NCBI RefSeq assembly: GCF_039729195.1
Contig: NZ_CP155796.1
Location: forward strand, 2,046,001-2,110,000
DNA length: 64,000 nucleotides
Source of the DNA: Mycobacterium sp. DL
GTDB lineage: Bacteria; Actinomycetota; Actinomycetes; Mycobacteriales; Mycobacteriaceae
Reading direction: 5' to 3'
Shown here: positions 57,361-64,000 of the stretch, in pieces
Layout: the number at the start of each line of letters is the position of its first letter
How positions within the stretch are numbered: position 1 is the stretch's first letter
Position numbers and translations under genes: made by a program
The notes under the pieces: generated by a model
The model's input: only the letters and a program-made list of their open reading frames with translations
Database searches by the model: none
What the model was told of the DNA's origin: nothing

Positions 57361-59733
57361 TCACTTTCCGGCAGCCTTTGATCTGTCCTGACCGGTGCAC
57401 TCGTAGCGACGGCTGAACTCGTCGCCGGGCACCGCCCAGACGTCACCGTGGTCACCCTGCACGATCCAGGAGCCCTCGGGCGCGGTGATGGCGCCCTCGA
57501 GCGTGTCCACCTCCTCTGCGGCACGAGCCGGTCGGGCCAGCACAGTCCCGAGCCGCCGCCACCGCCTGCCGCCGAGGTGCTCGTGGGTGGCGCGGAAGAT
57601 GTCGTCACGCACCGACCATGTGGCGCCGTCCGAATTCTCGCTGACGGCCCAGTCGCCCGCTGCGGCGCTCATCGTCGATCCGTCGTGGGCCGTCCACGTC
57701 CACGGGGTGCTGCGCTGCTCGGCCAGCACGACTCCCGCCCGGCGATACTGAACCCACGTGTTGTCGTCGGCGGGACGGGAGCGGTATCCCAACTCCCGCA
57801 ACTTGGTCAGCGTGGCGGCCAGACTGTGCAGAGCGGCGGCGAGGCGCTGCGCGTCGGTTTCGATCTGCGACCAGTCGAGGAGCTTGTCGTGCAGCTTGGC
57901 GGTGTCATCGCGTCGCGGACCGGACCGCCAGCCGTGTCTTCGGTAGTACCGGCACCAGTCCTCGTGTTCGGCGCGCGCCATGGCGGTGGCAGTCGGCGCG
58001 TCGAAACCCATCTGCTGCAACTGTTCCAGGGGCTCCAGACCGCGCAACCGGGCAGTGGGCAGGTCATGCGGTGACTGGCCCCAGCTGTTCCATGTGTGCC
58101 CACCGATCGTCTCGACCATCCACAGCGCGTTGCGTACCTGGCGCCTGTTGGATTCGCGATAGAACTCGTCGAGCTGGCCCCACGGGACGGCGGTGGGGCC
58201 GGCACCACCTGACTCTGCGACGTAGCGGTTGTGAATCAGCATCGCTGCGCGCTCCCAGGCGTCGTGGGCCTGTCCGCCGGGCAGGTCGAGGCTCAGCCGG
58301 TAGGTGTACAGGCGCCCGACCACCGCCACCCGCTCGCGGGTGGTATCCGCCCGAGGGTCGTATACGTGAATCGTGGTCTCCGGTAAGCGGGCCGCGATGC
58401 GGGTTGCGACGCTGCCGTCCGGTAGCGAGTCGACCAGCACCAGTGCCGTCGACCTCGGATCCCCCCGGGTGACCATGTCCATGAGCGTTGGGAACGACGG
58501 GTTTTCATCAATGGCGAGGACGTCGCCGGAACGGTTGCGATATCCGAGTTGCGCCGCGGCGAACTCGCTGTCCTGCCGGTATTCGGAGGCGTTCTCGGCA
58601 ACGACGGTCAGTGCGGGCAGCCAACCCGTGCCGCCGTATTCGTGTTCGAGCCGGCGTTGGAACATGTCGCTGCACAGGGCGGTCGTCAGTTGCGACGATC
58701 CGCACACCAGCAGACGGTCGATCACGGGGCCTGCGAGGATTCTGTCGAGCAATCGTCGGGCCGTCACCTCGTAGATTCCGACGGTGTCGGCGGCCCAACG
58801 GTTGTGCACCCCGCCGAAATGCTGAGCGCGCCACGCATTGGCCTGCCACGGATCATCGATGCGCACGATCAGCGGGATGCGCGTGCGGTCGTCGCCACCC
58901 AGGGCGGTCAGCGTGCGCAACCGCAACAGGTTGGTCGACGCGTCGGGAGCAAGCAGGTAGAGCCGGTCGAGCTTGTGCCAGATAGGCACGGCGACAAGCG
59001 CTTCGGGCCGGTCGAGATCGACGGTGAGGATCCTGGCCCCCACCGTGCGGGCCCGTTGGGCGGCGTCGCTGTCCGCGGTGTCGGTGACGACGACCAGCAT
59101 GCTCCGGCGGCGCAGAGTGTGCGCGATCGCGGCGACGAGGGCCTGGGCGTCCTGATCGATACCGACCACGGCGGTCACCGAGCGGGCGGATCGCACGCGG
59201 AGCCGGTCAAAGCGTGACCGGAAGAGCGCCACCGCTATTCCGACCACAGACATGAATACCGCGGCCAGCGCACAGATCTGGGCGACGTGGAGTGCGACGG
59301 GCATCGGGGCCGGGCAGGCGCCGTCGGTCAGTGCACGTGTCGGATCGCCACCCTTGACCAGGGCTGCCGTCCACAACAGCGGGGTGAAGAAATCCGGATG
59401 CGACTCGTCCTGGCATCGCCAGTACGAGGCCACACCGAGGATCGTGGTGGTGACCGCGAGTCCGGCGACGATCGCCACCGGCGCCCCGGACCGCCGCCCG
59501 CCTGCGGTCCGAGTCACCACGACGATGACCAGCGCCAGCGCAAGGACGACAACGCCGATGGTGACCGCCGAGTTGGGGGCACCGAACCAGCGCAGGCCCT
59601 CTGGCAGCGCGTCACGAATCTGCGGCCATGCCGCGATCGCCGCCAGGTAGCCGATCAACGCAGCGGCGAGGGCAAAAAGCATCGCGCGCGCCGCGACGTA
59701 CCGGGTGCCGGGTCGCTCCGCAGTGCGCACCAT
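57361..59733 (-). CDS. membrane protein with tandem Rossmann (TrkA-N-like) and RyR domains
   Basis: 790 residues from ATG 59733 (the next codon, GTG 59730, is 6 nt from TAGACT and may be the true leaderless start). Four hydrophobic segments (about 18-36, 55-74, 84-103, 148-170). Then come a Rossmann-like domain ('VTAVVGIDQDAQALVAAIAHTL', 'VVVTDTADSDAAQRARTVGARILTVDLDRPEAL') and a second one around 338-480 ('IDRLLVCGSSQLTTALCSDM'). A RyR-type segment at about 520-625 reads 'MARAEHEDWCRYYRRHGWRSG', 'RRDDTAKLHDKLLDW'. C-terminal residues 690-780 hold two copies of a G-D/S-W-x-V..G-x-x-W-x-V unit. Probably a membrane sensor for a nucleotide-like ligand. No known function. Confidence 0.75.
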   Translation of the reverse strand: MVRTAERPGTRYVAARAMLFALAAALIGYLAAIAAWPQIRDALPEGLRWFGAPNSAVTIGVVVLALALVIVVVTRTAGGRRSGAPVAIVAGLAVTTTILGVASYWRCQDESHPDFFTPLLWTAALVKGGDPTRALTDGACPAPMPVALHVAQICALAAVFMSVVGIAVALFRSRFDRLRVRSARSVTAVVGIDQDAQALVAAIAHTLRRRSMLVVVTDTADSDAAQRARTVGARILTVDLDRPEALVAVPIWHKLDRLYLLAPDASTNLLRLRTLTALGGDDRTRIPLIVRIDDPWQANAWRAQHFGGVHNRWAADTVGIYEVTARRLLDRILAGPVIDRLLVCGSSQLTTALCSDMFQRRLEHEYGGTGWLPALTVVAENASEYRQDSEFAAAQLGYRNRSGDVLAIDENPSFPTLMDMVTRGDPRSTALVLVDSLPDGSVATRIAARLPETTIHVYDPRADTTRERVAVVGRLYTYRLSLDLPGGQAHDAWERAAMLIHNRYVAESGGAGPTAVPWGQLDEFYRESNRRQVRNALWMVETIGGHTWNSWGQSPHDLPTARLRGLEPLEQLQQMGFDAPTATAMARAEHEDWCRYYRRHGWRSGPRRDDTAKLHDKLLDWSQIETDAQRLAAALHSLAATLTKLRELGYRSRPADDNTWVQYRRAGVVLAEQRSTPWTWTAHDGSTMSAAAGDWAVSENSDGATWSVRDDIFRATHEHLGGRRWRRLGTVLARPARAAEEVDTLEGAITAPEGSWIVQGDHGDVWAVPGDEFSRRYECTGQDRSKAAGK

Positions 59734-59736
59734 CGG

Positions 59737-59742
59737 AGTCTA
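59737..59742 (-). promoter_or_regulatory. -10 box TAGACT of the RyR-domain gene
   Basis: TAGACT on the minus strand, 3 nt before ATG 59733 and 6 nt before GTG 59730; the usual leaderless spacing favours the GTG. Confidence 0.45.
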
Positions 59743-59809
59743 TTTGGCGATCGACCGGCACCGGGGGTATCGACGAAGGGCGTCGAATCCCCGGGCGACC
59801 CGCTTGGTG

Positions 59810-60994
59810 CTACTTCACCTTGTGCTGCGGGCCCTGTGCCTTCTTGTAGAGCGCCTTGAGCATCCGGTCACGGAACGCCGCGTTGTCGATCAGCTTGACG
59901 CCGGCGTTGGCCAGCTTGGGTTGACCGATCAGCTTGTGCATGTAGCGCCCGCGCTTGTATTCGCGACCCCATGCGGCTTCCATCCGCTGTCCGTAGTTGG
60001 TGAAGTCGTCGGGTCCGCCGTTCTGCAGAGCGGCGATCGCGCACTCGCCCGCGGCCAGCCCGGATTCGAGCGCCTTCGAGATGCCGGCACCGGAGGCGGG
60101 CTTACCCGCACCCAGCGAGTCACCGGTGAACAGCACACCCGGCCGCCACGGCGGCCACGCGGTGAAACCCATCGGCAGACGCCAGGCGCGCACGCTCTTG
60201 TTCTTCTTGAGTTCCTCGATCGGCGGCAGATCCCAGTCCCGGGGGAGTGTCCGGAGGAACTCGCCGAGGAACTGTGTCGCGTTGATCGACTGCCAGTTCT
60301 TGTAGCTGTTGACGTAGCCGAGGCCGATGTTGAAGATGCCGTCGCCCATCGGGAAGACCCAGCCGTAGCCGGGCAGCTGGTCGCCTTCGAACACCAGCTT
60401 CAGGTAGATGTCCAGCGAATCGGAGTCGGGCCGGTTGGCGTGCATCTCCGAGCGGATCGCGATCGCCTGGTAGCCGTTGTATTCGGAGTCGATCTTCAGC
60501 GCTCGCTTGATCGGGGAGTAGGCGCCGTCGGCGGCGATGACCGCATCGCCGTAGACCTTCTCGCCTCCCTTGAGCACGACGCCGACCACCCGGCCGCTGG
60601 CGTCGAGTTCCGGGCCGGTGACCTCGGCCCCCTGGCGCACTTCGGCGCCGGCGGACTCCGCGTGCTTGAGCAGCACCGTGTCCAGGTGGGTGCGGCTGAC
60701 GGTGTGGCCGTGATCGGGCATGCCCGGGCGCTTCGGGAACGACAACTCCCACTCGCTCGGGCTGAACACCGTCACCCGGTTCACCCGGTGGAACGTGGCG
60801 ACCTCGTCGGCCAGGCCCATCTTCTGCAGGTAGCTGACTGCGCGCGCGGTCAGGCCGTCGCCGCAGGGCTTGTCACGGGGGAACTGGGCTTTGTCCAGGA
60901 CCGCGACCTTCGCGCCGGTCTGTGCGGCCTGCCATGCGGCGGCGGCGCCGGATGGCCCACCACCTGCTATGACCAGGTCGTATCGCTGCGTCAT
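59810..60994 (-). CDS. geranylgeranyl reductase family flavoprotein
   Basis: 394 residues, ATG 60994. FAD-binding 'DLVIAGGGPSGAAAAWQAAQTGAKVAVLDKAQFPRDKPCGDGLTARAVSYLQKMGL' with the family motif around 'KPCGDG', 'AVIAADGAYSPIKRAL' and 'GVLFTGDSLGAGKPASGAGISKALESGLAAG' (G-D-A/S second FAD motif). Members reduce isoprenoid double bonds; in mycobacteria MenJ saturates a menaquinone isoprene unit. Whether this copy acts on menaquinone or another polyprenyl chain is not shown. Divergent from a TetR gene with a perfect palindrome between them. Confidence 0.87.
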   Translation of the reverse strand: MTQRYDLVIAGGGPSGAAAAWQAAQTGAKVAVLDKAQFPRDKPCGDGLTARAVSYLQKMGLADEVATFHRVNRVTVFSPSEWELSFPKRPGMPDHGHTVSRTHLDTVLLKHAESAGAEVRQGAEVTGPELDASGRVVGVVLKGGEKVYGDAVIAADGAYSPIKRALKIDSEYNGYQAIAIRSEMHANRPDSDSLDIYLKLVFEGDQLPGYGWVFPMGDGIFNIGLGYVNSYKNWQSINATQFLGEFLRTLPRDWDLPPIEELKKNKSVRAWRLPMGFTAWPPWRPGVLFTGDSLGAGKPASGAGISKALESGLAAGECAIAALQNGGPDDFTNYGQRMEAAWGREYKRGRYMHKLIGQPKLANAGVKLIDNAAFRDRMLKALYKKAQGPQHKVK

Positions 60995-61031
60995 GAATCT
61001 CGTCTCGTCGATCGGTTGTCGCAGCGATAGT

Positions 61032-61045
61032 ACCCAAGCTTGGGT
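61032..61045. promoter_or_regulatory. 14-bp perfect palindrome ACCCAAGCTTGGGT (operator)
   Basis: Situated 38-51 bp upstream of the reductase start and overlapping a minus-strand TACTAT (-10-like; complement 61025-61030). Probable site for the divergent TetR at 61147. Confidence 0.55.
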
Positions 61046-61134
61046 CGCCGATCGCGTTGGGAAGAATCCCTAATGGTTCGGTAATCATTCCCCGAGCGCG
61101 AGGGGTCTGAGCAGGTCAGCGGCGTCCCGCCGGG

Positions 61135-61140
61135 TACAGT
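61135..61140 (+). promoter_or_regulatory. -10 box TACAGT of the TetR gene
   Basis: GGGTACAGT ends 6 nt before GTG 61147; the same TACAGT with upstream GG recurs before the flavin monooxygenase at 61934. Confidence 0.5.
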
Positions 61141-61146
61141 GATCGA

Positions 61147-61884
61147 GTGCGACGAGGGTCTAGGGCGCGCTCTGCCGAAGAGCCGGGTGTCAAAGTGGAC
61201 GCCCGCAGCGAGCGTTGGCGTGAGCACCGTAAGAAGGTGCGCTCGGAAATCGTCGACGCCGCGTTCCGTGCGATCGACCGGCTGGGTCCCGAGGTCTCGC
61301 TGCGCGAGATCGCCGAGGAGGCCGGGACCGCGAAGCCGAAGATCTACCGGCATTTCACCGACAAGTCAGACCTCTTCCAGGCGATCGGTCAGCGGATGCG
61401 GGACATGCTGTGGGCCGCGATCTACCCGTCGATCGACATCTCGAAAGACCCTGCGCGCATGGTCATCTACCGGGCCGTGGAGCAGTACGTACGTCTGGTG
61501 GACGAACACCCCAACGTGGTGCGCTTCCTGATGCTGGGTCGCTTCGCCGAGCAGAGCGAGTCGACGATGCGGGCGCTCAACGAAGGCCGCGAGATCACCC
61601 TCGCGATGGCCGACATGTTCAGCAACGAGCTGCGGGAGATGGAACTCGACGGTGCGGCCTTCGAGCTGGCCGGGTTCGCCACCTTCGGGGCGGCGGCGTC
61701 GGCCACCGACTGGTGGCTGGGCTCAGAGGACAGCCCCCGACGGCTGCCGTCGGAGAAGTTCGTCGACTACCTGACCACGATCATGGTCGGTTCGATCAAC
61801 GGCACGTGCGAGGTGCTCGGCATCCGCATCGACCCCGATCTGCCGTTGCATGAGGGCGTTCAGCGCCACGAACACGTCGCCTGA
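61147..61884 (+). CDS. TetR-family regulator
   Basis: 245 residues from GTG 61147. HTH 'EIVDAAFRAIDRLGPEVSLREIAEEAGTAKPKIYRHFTDKSDLFQAIG'; long C-terminal domain with 'VIYRAVEQYVRLVDEHPNVVRFLMLGRFAEQ'. The ~30-residue basic N-terminal extension before the HTH fits the Rv3050c-type regulator next to nrdF2 in M. tuberculosis. Flanked by genes for a geranylgeranyl-reductase homologue (divergent) and a flavin monooxygenase (62 bp downstream, same strand), the likely targets. Confidence 0.88.
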   Translation: MRRGSRARSAEEPGVKVDARSERWREHRKKVRSEIVDAAFRAIDRLGPEVSLREIAEEAGTAKPKIYRHFTDKSDLFQAIGQRMRDMLWAAIYPSIDISKDPARMVIYRAVEQYVRLVDEHPNVVRFLMLGRFAEQSESTMRALNEGREITLAMADMFSNELREMELDGAAFELAGFATFGAAASATDWWLGSEDSPRRLPSEKFVDYLTTIMVGSINGTCEVLGIRIDPDLPLHEGVQRHEHVA

Positions 61885-61933
61885 ACCCAGTAGGGAGCCG
61901 CCCAGCGGCGTACCCGGTACCAGCGTTCCCAGG

Positions 61934-61939
61934 TACAGT
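61934..61939 (+). promoter_or_regulatory. -10 box TACAGT of the flavin monooxygenase gene
   Basis: AGGTACAGT ends 7 nt before ATG 61947. The sequence around it, GTACCCGGTAC (61910-61920), may be part of an operator. Confidence 0.45.
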
Positions 61940-61946
61940 CGGTGTC

Positions 61947-63533
61947 ATGAGCGTCGCTGAACACACCGAGGAGATCTCGGTCGATCACACCCCGGTACGC
62001 ACCCGTGCCCTGATCATCGGTTCCGGATTCTCCGGCCTCGGAATGGGCATCGAACTTCAGCGCCGCGGCGTGGAATTCGAGATCCTGGAAAAGGCCGACG
62101 AGGTCGGCGGAACGTGGCGCGACAACACCTACCCGGGCTGTGCCTGCGACATCCCATCGCACATGTACTCGTTCTCGTTCGAACCGAAGGCCGACTGGAC
62201 CCACATGTGGTCGTTCCAGCCGGAGATCCAGGACTACCTGCTCGGTGTCACCACCAAGTACGGGCTGCGCCGCTACATCCACTTCGGCGCCCACGTCGAC
62301 CGCGCCCAGTGGGACGACGACGAGATGGTGTGGCATGTCTTCACCACCGACGGTCGCGAGTTCGTCGCGCAGTTCCTGATCTCAGGGGCCGGTGGGTTGC
62401 ACATTCCGCTGATCCCGGAGTTCGACGGATACGACGACTATCTCGGGTCCGGACGCGCCGCCTTCCATTCCGCACAGTGGGACCACAGTGTCGACATCGC
62501 AGGAAAGCGTGTCGCCGTGATCGGCACCGGCGCCAGCGCGATCCAGATCGTGCCCGAGATCGTCGGGGACGTCGCCTCGCTGCAGCTCTACCAGCGCACC
62601 CCGGCCTGGGTGATGCCCAGGCCGAACAACCCGATCCCGGAGGGTATGCGCCGGGTCTTCGCCAACGTGCCGGGTACCCGTGCAGCCCTGCGCGCGGGAA
62701 TCTACTGGCTGCACGAGTCGGTCGGCTTCGCGATGACCAGTCAGCCGCGGCTGCTCAAGATCGGCGAAATGCTGGGCAAGTGGAACATCCGGCGGTCGAT
62801 CAAGGACCGGGAACTACGCCGCAAACTCACCCCGGACTACCGGGCCGGCTGCAAGCGGATCCTCAACTCCGACACCTACTATCGCGGCATCGCCGACCCG
62901 AAGACCGAAGTGATCACCGACCGCATCACACGGTTCAGCCCGACCGGCATCGTCACCGCGGACAGGGGCGGTCGTGAGACCGAGAGAGACACAGACGTCG
63001 TGGTGTTCGCGACCGGATTCCACGTCACCGACTCCTACACCTACGTCGACATCAAGGGCCCCGGCGGTGAGGACCTCGTCGACCGCTGGAACTCCGAAGG
63101 CATCGCGGCGCTGCGCGGCATCACCGTCGCGGACATGCCCAACCTGTTCTTCCTGCTCGGCCCGAACACCGCGCTGGGGCACAACTCGGTGGTGTTCATG
63201 ATCGAATCGCAGATCCGCTACGCCGCCCAGGCCATCGCGGCGGTGGACCGGGCAGGCGCCGGCGCACTGGCGCCGACCCGGGCCGCGCAGGATCGCTACA
63301 ACGACGATCTGCAGGATGACCTGGAAGGTACGGTCTGGAGTACCGGCGGATGTCAGAGCTGGTATCTCGACGAGCACGGAGTGAACCGCACGCTGTGGAG
63401 TGGCATGACATGGCAGTACTGGCTGTCGACGCGCCGGTTCAAGGCATCCGAGTACACGTTCCTGAGAAGAAAGCGCGACACGCCAACACAAGATGTTGCG
63501 GCGTCACAAGTTCTGAGCCCCAACAAGTTGTAG
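61947..63533 (+). CDS. flavin-dependent monooxygenase, Baeyer-Villiger type
   Basis: 528 residues. FAD motif 'ALIIGSGFSGLGMGIELQRRGVEFEILEKADEVGGTWRDNTYPGCACDIPSHMYSFSF', fingerprint region 'GRAAFHSAQWDHSVDIAGKRVAVIGTGASAIQIVPEI' with the conserved His and Trp present, then 'DVVVFATGFHVTDSYTYVDIKG' and 'MPNLFFLLGPNTALGHNSVVFMIESQIRY'. Corresponds in context to M. tuberculosis Rv3049c. It would insert oxygen next to a carbonyl or oxidise N/S centres with NADPH. Its 3' end is 62 bp from nrdF2. Confidence 0.9.
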   Translation: MSVAEHTEEISVDHTPVRTRALIIGSGFSGLGMGIELQRRGVEFEILEKADEVGGTWRDNTYPGCACDIPSHMYSFSFEPKADWTHMWSFQPEIQDYLLGVTTKYGLRRYIHFGAHVDRAQWDDDEMVWHVFTTDGREFVAQFLISGAGGLHIPLIPEFDGYDDYLGSGRAAFHSAQWDHSVDIAGKRVAVIGTGASAIQIVPEIVGDVASLQLYQRTPAWVMPRPNNPIPEGMRRVFANVPGTRAALRAGIYWLHESVGFAMTSQPRLLKIGEMLGKWNIRRSIKDRELRRKLTPDYRAGCKRILNSDTYYRGIADPKTEVITDRITRFSPTGIVTADRGGRETERDTDVVVFATGFHVTDSYTYVDIKGPGGEDLVDRWNSEGIAALRGITVADMPNLFFLLGPNTALGHNSVVFMIESQIRYAAQAIAAVDRAGAGALAPTRAAQDRYNDDLQDDLEGTVWSTGGCQSWYLDEHGVNRTLWSGMTWQYWLSTRRFKASEYTFLRRKRDTPTQDVAASQVLSPNKL

Positions 63534-63536
63534 TGT
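63521..63536 (+). promoter_or_regulatory. possible NrdR half-box/-10 upstream of nrdF2
   Basis: CAACAAGTTGTAGTGT keeps the right half (TGTAGTGT) of an NrdR box; TAGTGT inside also fits a -10. The left half is poor and a partner box about 32 bp upstream is not convincing. Confidence 0.3.
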
Positions 63537-63558
63537 CGGGGTCGGCCGGTAGAAATGA

Positions 63559-64000
<442 letters not shown>

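Noticed and set aside
63484..63498. Second NrdR box before nrdF2
   Set aside because: CAACA/TGTTG is an inverted repeat but does not match the NrdR consensus and lies inside the monooxygenase gene.

Overview
The window is high-GC actinobacterial DNA and almost certainly from a mycobacterium, most likely a fast-growing environmental Mycolicibacterium-type species. The evidence is the density of FadD/FadE, cytochrome P450 and F420-dependent (LLM) genes, TANNNT -10 boxes placed 6-7 nt upstream of start codons (leaderless genes), and conserved gene content. The right half holds ligB, cyp136, a TetR, an SDR, dinB2, a TetR, an FMN reductase, nrdH-nrdI-nrdE, a TetR, a flavin monooxygenase and nrdF2. 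From memory this is the M. tuberculosis Rv3062-Rv3048c neighbourhood, inverted and with insertions.

Left part (1-30.3 kb): a dense catabolic island. It encodes an enoyl-CoA hydratase, three amidohydrolase-2 proteins, two acyl-CoA ligases, a paired acyl-CoA dehydrogenase, a thiolase-like protein, a frameshifted thioesterase, a molybdopterin oxidoreductase, a CaiB-type CoA transferase, two aldehyde dehydrogenases, two P450s, a KshA-like Rieske oxygenase, a Baeyer-Villiger-type monooxygenase, an alpha/beta hydrolase, a SnoaL-like protein, two LLM oxidoreductases, a carboxyltransferase and one TetR regulator. Six intergenic regions share an inverted repeat, TACTGTAA-N3-TTACAGTA, that appears nowhere in the annotation of single genes. 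It defines a probable new regulon whose genes would attack a cyclic or branched carboxylic/terpenoid/steroid-like substrate: oxygenation, ring cleavage, CoA activation, then beta-oxidation. The substrate is not known from sequence.

Middle (30.3-45.6 kb): mostly housekeeping and accessory single genes. These are ATP-dependent DNA ligase, a membrane-anchored sulfite-oxidase-like protein, an SDR, a PoxB-type enzyme, a lipoprotein metallopeptidase, an APH-fold phosphotransferase, an aldo/keto reductase, a complete IS481-family insertion with a 6-bp CTAG-centred target duplication, a glutathione-independent formaldehyde dehydrogenase homologue, a TauE/SafE permease, a LeuA-regulatory-domain protein behind a probable leucine-type attenuator, a frameshifted small membrane protein and cyp136.

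Right part (45.6-64 kb): DNA repair and dNTP supply (a TetR-dinB2-AAA ATPase operon; nrdHIE preceded by two NrdR-type boxes; nrdF2 cut by the window end), interleaved with small regulators, a DUF5997/LysR-sensor-like divergent pair, a four-helix membrane protein with Rossmann and RyR domains, a geranylgeranyl-reductase-family flavoprotein, and a TetR/flavin-monooxygenase pair. No tRNA, rRNA or CRISPR array was seen.
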